Made by a program: the position numbers and the translations under genes
Notes under the pieces: generated by a model
The model's input: the letters and a program-made list of their open reading frames with translations, nothing else
The model's database searches: none
Told to the model about the DNA's origin: nothing
Shown: positions 42,270 to 50,805 of the stretch, in pieces
Layout: every line of letters starts with the position of its first letter
How positions within the stretch are numbered: position 1 is the first letter of the stretch
Assembly (NCBI RefSeq): GCF_000337215.1
Contig: NZ_AOHZ01000009.1
Span: 1 to 62,050 of the forward strand
Length of the DNA: 62,050 nt
Direction of reading: 5' to 3'
Source: Natronolimnohabitans innermongolicus JCM 12255
Lineage (GTDB): Archaea > Halobacteriota > Halobacteria > Halobacteriales > Natrialbaceae

Positions 42270-43322
42270 ATGGACGACTTCGTCACGCCGCCGCCGCTCG
42301 AGCGCGGCGATCGAATCGCGGTCGTCGCGCCGGCGTCGAACCGCGCGACCGATTTTCCGCACGTCTACGAACTCGGGCTGAAACGCCTTCGAGCGGCGTT
42401 CGACCTCGAACCGATCGAGTTCCCCACGGCGTCGAAAAGCGGCGCGTACCTCGCGGAACACCCCGAGGAGCGGGCCGAGGACGTGATGGACGCGTTCGCC
42501 GACCCCGACGTTCGCGGCGTGATCAGCACCATCGGCGGCAACGACCAGATTCGGATCCTGGAGCACCTCGACCGCGAGGTTCTGCGCGAGAATCCGACCC
42601 GCTTCTACGGCTACAGCGACAACACCCAGCTCGCGCTCACGCTGTGGAATCTCGGCATCGTCTCCTTCTACGGACCGAGCGTACTCGTCGAACTCGGCAT
42701 GGACGGCGATCTGTTCGACCACACGATCGAGTACACCACCCGCGCGTTCTTCGAGGAGTCGGTCGGCAAACTCGAGCCCGCCCCTGCGTTCACCGACGAA
42801 CCCGGCGACTGGGCGGATCCTGACTCGCTCGAGACGCCCCGCGGGACGGAACCGAATCCTGGCTGGACGTGGGCCGGGAGCGACGAGCGGGTGAGCGGCC
42901 GCGTCTGGGGCGGCTGCCTCGAGAGCCTCAGTCAGCGGTTCCTCGTCGGTCGGGATCTGCCCGATCCGGACGCGCTCGACGGGGCGATTCTCGCCCTCGA
43001 GACGTCCGAAGAGCTGCCGGCACACACCTGGGTCGCGGGTGTACTTCGCGCGTTCGGCGAACGCGGACTGCTCGAGCGATTCGACGGCGTGCTCGTCGGC
43101 CGGCCGGCGGCGCGGTCCCACCTCGAGAACCGGTCGTCGGACGAGCGCGAACGCTACCGGGACCGACAGCGCGACGCGATCGAGCAGGTCGTGGGACGGT
43201 ACAACCCCGACGCACCGATCGTCTTCGGCGTCGACTTCGGTCACACGTGGCCGACGACGCCGATTCCGATCGGCGGTCGCGTCGAACTCGATCCGACGAG
43301 CGAGGCGGTCCGATTCGAGTGA
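42270..43322 (+). CDS. S66-family peptidase (LD-carboxypeptidase / MccF-like)
   Basis: 350 residues. RIAVVAPASNRATDFPHVYELGLKRL and VRGVISTIGGNDQIRILEHLD (with the family's Gly-Asn neighbourhood), YGYSDNTQLALTLWNLGI, a Trp-rich loop NPGWTWAGSDERVSGRVWGGCLESL (Glu of the triad nearby) and FGVDFGHTWPTTPIPIG (His). The nucleophilic Ser position is expected in FYGYSDNT. As archaea lack murein, MccF-like cleavage of microcin-type or acyl-amidate substrates is more likely than cell-wall recycling. Confidence 0.85.
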   Translation: MDDFVTPPPLERGDRIAVVAPASNRATDFPHVYELGLKRLRAAFDLEPIEFPTASKSGAYLAEHPEERAEDVMDAFADPDVRGVISTIGGNDQIRILEHLDREVLRENPTRFYGYSDNTQLALTLWNLGIVSFYGPSVLVELGMDGDLFDHTIEYTTRAFFEESVGKLEPAPAFTDEPGDWADPDSLETPRGTEPNPGWTWAGSDERVSGRVWGGCLESLSQRFLVGRDLPDPDALDGAILALETSEELPAHTWVAGVLRAFGERGLLERFDGVLVGRPAARSHLENRSSDERERYRDRQRDAIEQVVGRYNPDAPIVFGVDFGHTWPTTPIPIGGRVELDPTSEAVRFE

Positions 43323-43346
43323 CCGGATCGCTCTCGTCTTCCGCCG

Positions 43347-43793
43347 TCACGCGACCGTCGATTCGTTCTCGAGGGCCGCCTGGCGGAGTTCTTCGCCCGT
43401 CTCGCTGCCGACCGTCAGTTCGGGCACCGACGTCGGCTGATTTTCGTCGTCGATCGCGACGTAGACGAAGTACGATTCCGTGGTTCGTTCGCGCTCTCGT
43501 GTCCGCAGATCCTCGCGCTCGGTGATCAGCCGCACCTTCACGCTCGAGGCGCCGGCGTCGTAAACGTAGGCTGTGATGTAGGCGGTATCGCCCACGTGGA
43601 TCGGCCGCTGGAAGTTCATCCGGTTGACGCGGGCGGTCACGCAGGTTTCGCCGGAGAACAACATGGCGGACATCGCCCCGACCTCGTCCATCCACTTCAT
43701 CACGTTGCCCCCGTGGGCCGTCTCGAGCATGTTCGCGTGGTTCGGCTGCACCATCTCGCGGTTTTCGACCAGCGTCTCCATGAGATCGGTCAT
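43347..43793 (-). CDS. Acyl-CoA thioesterase (hot-dog fold)
   Basis: 148 residues. The sequence REMVQPNHANMLETAHGGNVMKWMDEVG holds the active-site Asn/Asp region of the YciA/acyl-CoA hydrolase group, then RVNRMNFQRPIHVGD and TTESYFVYVAIDDENQPTSVP. It hydrolyses acyl-CoAs to free acid and CoA in the cytosol. The ATG at 43793 precedes the family core; the longer frame to 43961 adds unrelated residues. A relic paralogue lies 1.2 kb away. Confidence 0.9.
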   Translation of the reverse strand: MTDLMETLVENREMVQPNHANMLETAHGGNVMKWMDEVGAMSAMLFSGETCVTARVNRMNFQRPIHVGDTAYITAYVYDAGASSVKVRLITEREDLRTRERERTTESYFVYVAIDDENQPTSVPELTVGSETGEELRQAALENESTVA

Positions 43794-44164
43794 CGATCGC
43801 TCTTGTCCGCTGACTGCAATTACTCTGTCGTCGCTCGAGCGGTGGTCGGATTCGGTCGACGCTACCGCGTCCGTCACTCGAGTGAACGTGATCTGAGGCG
43901 AGTCGGGAACGAAGCACTTCGGCAACGTTCCAGTTCGTAGATGCCATTCTACGCTATACACTCTGTCCGGGGGGTAGTTCGCAGAACCGGATACCGCAAC
44001 TGACCGTTCTCTATCGTTCAGCGCCGAGAGAGAGGATCGACCATATGTTGTCTGCTATTAGGTATCTCCAACCAGTCATAATTAGTTCCAGTATAATCTA
44101 GTAATATTTCCACTAGTAAACTCATAAGAGTGATGTTGTGATAGTTTTCTACGCTAAATAGAGA
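43794..44164. other. AT-rich intergenic region
   Basis: About 370 bp. The first half continues the thioesterase frame antisense, but no gene features are visible. From 44050 to 44164 the sequence is clearly AT-rich (AATTAGTTCCAGTATAATC, then ATATTTCCACTAG and ACTCATAAG), a likely promoter for the HTH gene at 44165. No RNA gene is seen. Confidence 0.5.
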
Positions 44165-44818
44165 ATGACCTCCAAATCAGATTCTCAGTCTCGCTTTTTC
44201 GTCGAGCCGGGAGTCGACGAACGGTCTGACAATTCTCACGGGCTCGATCAGAGCGAAATCTTTCACATTCTCCAGACGAACCGCCGACGAGACGTGATCG
44301 CCTACCTGTTAAACGAGGACGGTCCGGTCAAGATGCGAGATATTGCCGAAATTATCGCGGCGGATGAACACGACACGACCGTCGGCGAGCTGACCTCCGT
44401 CCAGCGCCAGCGCGTCTACATTCCGCTGTATCAGACCCACCTCCCGAAACTCGATACGAAGCGGATTATCGAATACGACAAGGCCCGCGGAATCGTCCGT
44501 CCGGCCGAGCGGCTGGAGACGTTTCGACCGTATCTCGACGTCGCGAAGTCGAGGGGCGACCGCGGGTCTCCGAAACGCAGTTCGGATCGATCCCATTTCG
44601 CGGACGCGTTCAACAGGTATTATGTCGCTGCGACGGCAGCGAACACGGGTCTGATAGTTACTTCTGCGGCCGGGTTGCTCTCGCTTCCCGGAACGACGCT
44701 CGCTGCGATCACTACGTCGCTGTTCGTACTCGCCGTCGGCGCGACGGCTATCGCCGACTCGTCCGCACGGGAAGCGACCGAAGACGGTTCGGCCACGACA
44801 CTACGCTACCGGGAGTGA
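44165..44818 (+). CDS. DUF7344-type winged-helix protein with C-terminal membrane helices
   Basis: 217 residues. Residues 25-110 read LDQSEIFHILQTNRRRDVIAYLLNEDGPVKMRDIAEII and VYIPLYQTHLPKLDTKRIIEYDKARGIV, the haloarchaeal winged-helix family seen also at 34637. Two membrane helices follow (TAANTGLIVTSAAGLLSLPG and LAAITTSLFVLAVGATAIA). Such membrane-anchored HTH proteins probably link an envelope signal to transcription. The target is unknown. Confidence 0.75.
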   Translation: MTSKSDSQSRFFVEPGVDERSDNSHGLDQSEIFHILQTNRRRDVIAYLLNEDGPVKMRDIAEIIAADEHDTTVGELTSVQRQRVYIPLYQTHLPKLDTKRIIEYDKARGIVRPAERLETFRPYLDVAKSRGDRGSPKRSSDRSHFADAFNRYYVAATAANTGLIVTSAAGLLSLPGTTLAAITTSLFVLAVGATAIADSSAREATEDGSATTLRYRE

Positions 44819-44947
44819 CCGGTGGCAAAGCCCGGTGTCCCCGATAGCCGGGAGCGAGTTTGCGGACCGGCCGGTTCCCACGTAGACCGGGGCTGAACTC
44901 CAGTCGTCCGGGTCACGACTCAGTCCGCGCCGGTTTCTCCGCCGGCG

Positions 44948-45129
44948 CTTCCCGAACAATTCTTCTCCCAATTCGCCGTTCACGGTCAGTTCTGGCACCG
45001 GCGCGGGCCGATTCTCGTCGCCGGTCGCGGCGTCGACGGCGATGACGCTGTAGTCTGCTCGCGCCCTCGAGTCTGCCGGTCTTCGTACTCGGCAATCGAG
45101 GACCGCCACGCTCGGGCGACGATATATAC
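44948..45129 (-). pseudogene. Relic of a second acyl-CoA thioesterase C-terminus
   Basis: In one frame EYEDRQTRGREQTTAS matches REDLRTRERERTTES of the intact enzyme; in the next frame DYSVIAVDAATGDENRPAP and VPELTVNGELGEELF match its closing YVAIDDENQPTSVPEL and TVGSETGEEL. The two frames meet near 45055. No N-terminal half remains. This is a truncated and frameshifted paralogue. Confidence 0.65.
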
Positions 45130-45204
45130 AAGGCCAAATGGAGGGAATTTGGTATTTATCTGCGCTTCGATACTGGTAAAAGTCGTCACCGAGTTAAGCC
45201 GCTA

Positions 45205-46971
45205 ATGAGCGATGCAGGCGACGCCGACGTGCCGGATCCGCCCGAGCCCCCGGTCGACGAGCAGGGCTCCGTGCACGTCCTCGGGACGGCTCACGTCTCG
45301 CAGGCGAGCGTCGACGAAGTCCACGAAACGATCGATCGCGAGCAGCCCGACGTCGTCGCGGTTGAACTCGACGAGAACAGATACCGGCAGATGCAAGGCG
45401 GCGCCCCGGACGATATCGAGGCCAAGGACCTCCTCTCGGGAAACACCGTCTTCCAGTTTCTGGCCTACTGGATGCTCTCGTACGTCCAGTCGCGTCTCGG
45501 CGAGCGCTTCGATATCGAACCCGGCGCGGACATGCGCGCCGCCATCGAGGCCGCCGAACGCAACGGCAGCGGGGTCGCTCTCGTCGACCGCGACATCCAG
45601 ATCACGATTCAGCGGTTCTGGAGCCGACTCTCGTTTACCGAGAAGTTGAAGATGGTCGGCGGGCTCGCGCTCGGCGTCACCGACCCGCGGACCATCGGCC
45701 TCACCCTCGGCGCCGTCGCCGGGATGTTTCTTGGATTCACCGTCGCCGCCTTCATCGCTCCGCTGTTCGGGTTGGGCGACCTCCTGTTGCTTGGTGTCAC
45801 CGGCTCGTCGGCGCTACAGTACGCCGGCGCCGTCACCGTCGGCGCCATCGCCGGCGCGATCATCGGACTGATCTTCCTCCCCTCTCTCGGTTCCGCCGGC
45901 GACTCGAGCGGGCCGCTCAGCGGCTTTTCGATACGTCTCCTCTCGGGCGTCGTGATCGGGATCGCCGCCTGTCTCGCGCTCGTCGCGACCGAGACGTTCG
46001 TCGGTCCCTTCTCCGCAGGAGGCTTCGAGAGTGCGGGAACCTACGCCATCCGCGGCTCCGTCGGGGTCGTCGCCGGGCTCGGCATCGGCGTCCTCGTCGG
46101 CGCACTCCTCGGACTCTTCCTCACCACCGCCAGCGGCGACGTCGAGGACATCGACGAGGTCGACATCGAGGAGATGACCGACGGCGACGTCGTCGCCGCG
46201 ATGATGGAGGAGTTCCGCCAGTTCAGTCCCCGCGGGGCGAACGCGTTAATCGACGAGCGCGACGCCTACATCGCCAACCACCTCCACCAGCTTCGAATGC
46301 AGGGCTACGACGTGCTCGCGGTCGTCGGTGCCGGCCACAAGGCCGGCATCGAACGCCACCTCGAGAACCCCGCCGAGATCCCCTCCCTCGAGTCGATCTC
46401 CGGTACCGCTTCGAAGCGCCGGTTCTCGCCGGTAAAGATCGTCGGCTATCTCGTCATGATCGCCTTCCTCGGCTTTTTCTTCCTGCTGATCATGGCCGGC
46501 GTCCAGGATACGTTCCTCCTGCAGCTGTTTGGCGCCTGGTTCCTCTTTAACGGGATCTTCGCGTTTACGCTGGCGCGACTGGCCGGCGCCCACTGGACGA
46601 GCGCCGGCGTCGGCGGCTCGGTCGCGTGGTTGACCAGCATCAACCCGCTGCTGGCGCCGGGCTGGTTCGCCGGCTACGTCGAACTCAAACACCGCCCGGT
46701 CAACGTCCGCGATATCCAGCAGCTAAACGAGATCGTCGGCGATACCGAGCGGCCGGTCGACGAGGCGTTCTCGGAGATGTTCGACGTGCCGCTGTTCCGG
46801 CTCATCATGATCGTCGCGCTGACGAACATCGGGAGCATGATCGCGACGTTCCTGTTCTTCATCGTCGTCGTGCCGTGGCTGGCACCCGAGATCGGGGGCG
46901 TCGACGCCCTGTTCAACGAGCTCTGGCGCGGCGCCGAGAACACGCTCGACCTGCTTCGGGGGCTCGTATGA
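45205..46971 (+). CDS. TraB/PrgY-family membrane protein
   Basis: 588 residues. The N-terminal TraB domain shows VHVLGTAHVSQASVDEVHETIDREQPDVVAVELDENRYRQM (His and Glu of the putative metallo-active site), then LVDRDIQITIQRFW. The HVSQ and VELDE residues resemble the erythromycin-esterase/TiKi-like protease fold. At least seven membrane segments follow, first at about 150-280 and then 410-590. A soluble loop (DEVDIEEMTDGDVVAAMMEE, GYDVLAVVGAGHKAGIERHLEN) lies between. It is coupled to an M50 peptidase by ATGA, so both may act on one membrane substrate. Confidence 0.85.
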   Translation: MSDAGDADVPDPPEPPVDEQGSVHVLGTAHVSQASVDEVHETIDREQPDVVAVELDENRYRQMQGGAPDDIEAKDLLSGNTVFQFLAYWMLSYVQSRLGERFDIEPGADMRAAIEAAERNGSGVALVDRDIQITIQRFWSRLSFTEKLKMVGGLALGVTDPRTIGLTLGAVAGMFLGFTVAAFIAPLFGLGDLLLLGVTGSSALQYAGAVTVGAIAGAIIGLIFLPSLGSAGDSSGPLSGFSIRLLSGVVIGIAACLALVATETFVGPFSAGGFESAGTYAIRGSVGVVAGLGIGVLVGALLGLFLTTASGDVEDIDEVDIEEMTDGDVVAAMMEEFRQFSPRGANALIDERDAYIANHLHQLRMQGYDVLAVVGAGHKAGIERHLENPAEIPSLESISGTASKRRFSPVKIVGYLVMIAFLGFFFLLIMAGVQDTFLLQLFGAWFLFNGIFAFTLARLAGAHWTSAGVGGSVAWLTSINPLLAPGWFAGYVELKHRPVNVRDIQQLNEIVGDTERPVDEAFSEMFDVPLFRLIMIVALTNIGSMIATFLFFIVVVPWLAPEIGGVDALFNELWRGAENTLDLLRGLV

Positions 46972-47597
46972 GCACGCGACGCAGCCGCCGTTCGGAGCCG
47001 GAGCTCTCCTTTAGCGACAAGGAGTTGTTCGACCTCGCGCTGGCGTGGATCACCCTCTCGGTCGCGTTCGCGTTGATCCTCGCACCGATTCATCTCGGAG
47101 CGACTCCCGCGACGTTCGGCATAATGGTCGCGCTGAGCTTCGTCACCGTCGGCGTGGCCTTCCTCTTGCACGAACTCGCCCACAAGGTCGTCGCCATCGA
47201 GTACGGCCAGGTCGCCGAGTTCCGGGCCGACTACCAGATGCTCTTTCTCGCCGTCATGAGCGCGCTCATCGGCTTCCTGTTCGCCGCGCCGGGGGCCGTC
47301 TACCACCGCGGGCGGATCACCAAACGCGAGAACGCGATGGTCGCCGTCGCCGGTCCGGTGACGAACCACCTGCTCGCGCTGTTTTTCCTCCCGCTCATGC
47401 TCTTTCCGGGCCTTCTCGGTCTGATCGGGCACATGGGGGTCCTGATCAACCTCTTCCTCGCGGCGTTCAACATGATCCCCTTCGGCCCGCTCGACGGAAA
47501 GACGGTCTACGACTGGAACAAGGCGGTCTTCGGCGCCGTCTTCGGACTGAGCATCGCCGCGCTCGTCGGCTTCATGCTCGTGTTCGGCTGGTTCTGA
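46968..47597 (+). CDS. M50-family (site-2-protease-like) membrane metallopeptidase
   Basis: 209 residues. HELAHK (about 66-71) is the HExxH zinc motif inside a membrane helix. A second catalytic site, FNMIPFGPLDGKTVYDW, supplies the Asp ligand (NxxPxxxxDG) at about 165-175. Six helices are visible, the first about 25-45. Intramembrane proteolysis is the family role. Translational coupling to the TraB gene suggests a shared pathway. Confidence 0.9.
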   Translation: MSTRRSRRSEPELSFSDKELFDLALAWITLSVAFALILAPIHLGATPATFGIMVALSFVTVGVAFLLHELAHKVVAIEYGQVAEFRADYQMLFLAVMSALIGFLFAAPGAVYHRGRITKRENAMVAVAGPVTNHLLALFFLPLMLFPGLLGLIGHMGVLINLFLAAFNMIPFGPLDGKTVYDWNKAVFGAVFGLSIAALVGFMLVFGWF

Positions 47598-47912
47598 CCG
47601 TCCGGTTTCGTCGCCGTTCTCGCTCGCGAGCCCGACGTTCTCGTTCGGTCCGTCTCCGAAGACCGTTCGGTTCCCGTTCGACGATTCGGCGTCGTTCACT
47701 GGTTGTCGAAGCGGCGTCCGCGTGTTGCGGTCGGAATCGTTCCAGAGCCTCGTCCCGGGCGGATTCGGTTTACTATTTAAATATTTTGCTACTTTGCGCT
47801 ATAGAGTAATCTAATGGGCAAGGTTTTTATTCTTGTAAACTGTCCGTCAGAACGATCCAACAGCGCTGGCGACCGGCGACCCAGACGGGATCTGAAAGCG
47901 AGGTGGGACGAT
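47598..47912. other. Intergenic region with the ABC operon promoter
   Basis: About 315 bp. The first 160 bp show nothing. A clear AT-rich core, TATTTAAATATTTTGC at 47774-47789, is followed by an SD-like GAGGTGGG 7-8 nt before the ATG at 47913. An upstream in-frame ATG at 47814 was not adopted because its extra residues lack sense. Confidence 0.55.
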
Positions 47913-48755
47913 ATGACCGAGACACGACGATCGGTTCCCTGGACCAGACAAACGCGAGCGTTCACCCGGCGTCACGTACAGCAACTGCGCCGAAACAAGC
48001 TGCTGGTCGTCCTTGCGGTCGGCTGGCCTGTCCTGTGGTATTTCTTGACGATGGCGTTTTTCATCGAGGACGTTCCGGCCGGCGATCTGCAGTACGTCAA
48101 GGCCGCCAACGGGATCAGCTACGGGCTGTTCGGTGCTTTCACCGTCACCGTGGCGGTCTTCGCCGGCGAGTTCGCCCGGGACCTCGAGAGCGACCGGTAC
48201 CGAAAGCTACGCGCGATGCCGGTCTCGCCGACGGCGGATCTGACCGGTCGATTCGTCGCCGGGATGGCCCTCGGTGCGATTTCGTATCTCGTGACGATAC
48301 TCGCGGCCGTGGCTCACGGCGGCAGATTCGACTTGCTGGCGATGGACGCGACGGCGGTCGCGGCGCTGGTCGCGGTCCTCGTCGCGACGTTCGTGTTATT
48401 CTGTGTGATCGCGATGGCGCTCGCTATGCTGTTGGCGCTCGTGATCACCAAGCCCGAACACATGACAACCATCGCGGTCGTCGTCGTCCTGATGGCGTTC
48501 TACCTGACGGGGTTCAACGGCGTCACGCCGGGCATGATCGCCGACGATCCGACGTTTATCAACTACGTCCCGAACTCGCTGGCGACGCGGATGCAACTCG
48601 CCGCCTGGGCGGGAGCGGACGACGTCGCGTTCATGACGCCACCGGCGGTGCCACTGTCGTTCGAGTACGGCGGCCTGTTGGTCGGGTACACCGTCGGGTT
48701 GGCCGCCGTCGCCGTCGGAATCATGCGACGATTCGCCTACGGAGGTGACCCGTAG
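47913..48755 (+). CDS. ABC-2-type exporter permease
   Basis: 280 residues. It has a basic N-terminus (RQTRAFTRRHVQQLRRNKLL), then six membrane helices: VVLAVGWPVLWYFLTMAFFI, NGISYGLFGAFTVTVAVFAG, a cytosolic loop with RDLESDRYRKLRAMPVSPTAD, GMALGAISYLVTILAAVAHG, ATAVAALVAVLVATFVLFCV, and further ones near the end. The ABC-2 loop before TM3-4 fits an interface with the ATPase next door. It is the first gene of a four-gene operon. Confidence 0.85.
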   Translation: MTETRRSVPWTRQTRAFTRRHVQQLRRNKLLVVLAVGWPVLWYFLTMAFFIEDVPAGDLQYVKAANGISYGLFGAFTVTVAVFAGEFARDLESDRYRKLRAMPVSPTADLTGRFVAGMALGAISYLVTILAAVAHGGRFDLLAMDATAVAALVAVLVATFVLFCVIAMALAMLLALVITKPEHMTTIAVVVVLMAFYLTGFNGVTPGMIADDPTFINYVPNSLATRMQLAAWAGADDVAFMTPPAVPLSFEYGGLLVGYTVGLAAVAVGIMRRFAYGGDP

Positions 48756-49733
48756 ATGACTACCGAAACCACGACCGAGGCCGAAAACGGGACCGAACGC
48801 GAACAGTCACGGCAGCCGATACTCGAGGCTCGCGACGTCGAAAAAGGATTCGGGAACGGGAACGTTCTCGAGGGGCTCGATCTGACGGTCGAGGCCGGCG
48901 AACTCCTCACCGTGATGGGACCGAACGGCGTCGGCAAGTCGGTGTTTCTCTCCTGTCTGGCCGGCAGCACCGACCCGGCGGTCGGCTCGATCGAACTGTT
49001 CGATGGTCGGTCGCCGACCGAGGCGCAGTCGATGACGAGCGTCATGCTCCAGGGTCGGTCGATCGATCCGGATCTGACCGGTCGGGAGAACCTGCAGTTC
49101 TACGGTGATCTCCACCCGCGTGCGACCGAAGACTGGCGGGAAATCGCTACTCGACTCGAGTTGGAGGACGATCTCGATCGCCCGGCTCGAGAGTACTCCG
49201 GCGGGATGGCGCGCAAACTCGAGTTGACGATCGCCCTCTCCGTCGACGCCGAACTGTACTTGCTAGACGAGCCGACCGCGGAACTGGATCTCACGACGAT
49301 CCAGACGGTCCACGATCTACTGTTCGAGTACCGTCGGGCGGGGAAGACGATCCTCCTCACGAGTCACGCGCCCCTCGACGCCCGCATCGCCGATCGGATC
49401 GCGTTCGTCCGCGACGGTCGACTCGTCGCGACGGCACCGCCACAGACGCTGCTCGATGACCTCCCACCGGTCGTTCGGATCCGGGGCGACGTCCCCCCCG
49501 AGTCGGCGTTTCTCGGTGCTCGAGTGTTCCAGCGCGGCGACGAGATCCGCGGGTTCCTTCGTGGCGCCGACGAACTCGAGACGGTCAGGGAGACCGTCGA
49601 ACGGGACCGCGACCACGACCGCGGCCGCGAGCGGAAGCGCGCGACCGTCGAGCTGGATTCGCCGTCGTACACGGACCTGTTCAATTACTACACCGCCGTA
49701 CAGACGGCTCGAGACGACTCGGAGGGGTCGTAA
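48756..49733 (+). CDS. ABC transporter ATP-binding protein
   Basis: 325 residues. Walker A is VMGPNGVGKSVFLSCLAG (about 51). The signature is REYSGGMARKLELTIALS (about 145). Walker B is ELYLLDEPTAELDLTTIQ (about 168). The H-loop is ILLTSHAPLDARI. A C-terminal about 100-residue extension (LVATAPPQTLLDDLPPVVRIRGDVPPE) is typical of exporter subunits of the DrrA/CcmA kind. The start follows the permease stop directly and is preceded by its coding end, implying coupling. Confidence 0.95.
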   Translation: MTTETTTEAENGTEREQSRQPILEARDVEKGFGNGNVLEGLDLTVEAGELLTVMGPNGVGKSVFLSCLAGSTDPAVGSIELFDGRSPTEAQSMTSVMLQGRSIDPDLTGRENLQFYGDLHPRATEDWREIATRLELEDDLDRPAREYSGGMARKLELTIALSVDAELYLLDEPTAELDLTTIQTVHDLLFEYRRAGKTILLTSHAPLDARIADRIAFVRDGRLVATAPPQTLLDDLPPVVRIRGDVPPESAFLGARVFQRGDEIRGFLRGADELETVRETVERDRDHDRGRERKRATVELDSPSYTDLFNYYTAVQTARDDSEGS

Positions 49734-50405
49734 ATGACGGATAACGTCGATCGAACGGACGAGTCGACGACCGACGGGGAGCCGGACGTCGACGCGCTCC
49801 GCACCGACCTCGAGCAGATCAAATCGGCGATGGCGATCGAGGACAGATATCCCGGGCAGCGACGACTGTGGCTCGTCCACGGGATCATCGTCGGTTTCGC
49901 CGGTGTCCTGACCAACGTCATGTTCGTCTATCCGTGGCCCGAGTTCGTCTACATTCTGGTCTGGACGGCCGTCTTCGTGCTGATCGGCTACACGCAGTGG
50001 CAGACGTCCGTTCGCACCGCAACGACGGTCGACGATCCGGAACCGAAACCGAGCTGGACGGTCGTGTTCGGAACGCTCGTTGCCGGTCTGTTCGTCCTGA
50101 CCGCGATCGTCGATCCGATCTTCGCTGACGTCGAAAGCGTTCTACAGGGAGCGTTTTTCTTCAGCGTCGCGTTTACCGTTCTCGGAATGGGATATCTGCT
50201 AGCGGGAACGATCCTGCACGCGTACCGAATTCGGGCGTCAGACCGCTATCCGTTCTACGTCAACGGCATCTGGATCCTCGCGTTCGCGTTCGTCATGCCC
50301 TTCGTCGAGTGGCTCCAGTACGTCGGTTACGCGCTGTTCGGAATTCTCTTCTTCCTTCACGGCGCAGTCACGTACTACCTGCTGACCTACCGCCTGTCCG
50401 GCTGA
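49734..50405 (+). CDS. Six-helix membrane protein of the ABC operon
   Basis: 223 residues. The acidic N-terminus (about 1-35) precedes about six helices: LWLVHGIIVGFAGVLTNVMF, FVYILVWTAVFVLIGYT, WTVVFGTLVAGLFVLTAIVD, GAFFFSVAFTVLGMGYLLAG, YVNGIWILAFAFVMPFVEW, and YALFGILFFLHGAVTYYLLT. No ATPase or peptidase motif is present. Directly placed between the ATPase and the regulator, it may be an accessory exporter subunit or the immunity/sensor part of the system. Confidence 0.75.
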   Translation: MTDNVDRTDESTTDGEPDVDALRTDLEQIKSAMAIEDRYPGQRRLWLVHGIIVGFAGVLTNVMFVYPWPEFVYILVWTAVFVLIGYTQWQTSVRTATTVDDPEPKPSWTVVFGTLVAGLFVLTAIVDPIFADVESVLQGAFFFSVAFTVLGMGYLLAGTILHAYRIRASDRYPFYVNGIWILAFAFVMPFVEWLQYVGYALFGILFFLHGAVTYYLLTYRLSG

Positions 50406-50421
50406 GCGCTGACTCGCTACC

Positions 50422-50739
50422 ATGGAGTTCGATAAACTCGTCCACCAGCCGACTCGATTACAGATCTTCGCCTACCTCTATCGCCACGAGCAGGCGACCT
50501 TCTCGGAGCTTCAGAGCGAACTCGAGATCACCGACGGCAACCTCTCGGCTCACGTCCAGCGCATGGAAGACGCCGACGCCGCGACCGTCGAGAAGCGATT
50601 CGTCGATCGGCGACCGCAGACGACCTACGAACTCACCGACGAGGGGCGGACGCTCTTCGAATCGCACGTCGACACCCTCGAGACGTTGCTCGATCAACTC
50701 GAGCACGACGGCACCGGTGCCGGCGACGAAACCGACTGA
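50422..50739 (+). CDS. Winged-helix transcriptional regulator (MarR/ArsR-like)
   Basis: 105 residues: FDKLVHQPTRLQIFAYLYRHEQATFSELQSELEITDGNLSAHVQRMEDADAATVEKRFVDRRPQTTYELTDEGRTLFESHV. This is the winged-helix DNA-binding layout (recognition helix DGNLSAHVQRME) and a wing with RRPQTTYEL. It follows the ABC genes in the same direction with a 16-bp gap, so it likely controls this operon. Its ligand may be the exported substrate. Confidence 0.9.
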   Translation: MEFDKLVHQPTRLQIFAYLYRHEQATFSELQSELEITDGNLSAHVQRMEDADAATVEKRFVDRRPQTTYELTDEGRTLFESHVDTLETLLDQLEHDGTGAGDETD

Positions 50740-50805
50740 CTGGTCCCCTCGACCGACCGCCCCGGGACCGGTGACCTTTTGCTCACCCCGGGAGGTCGTT
50801 CAGAC

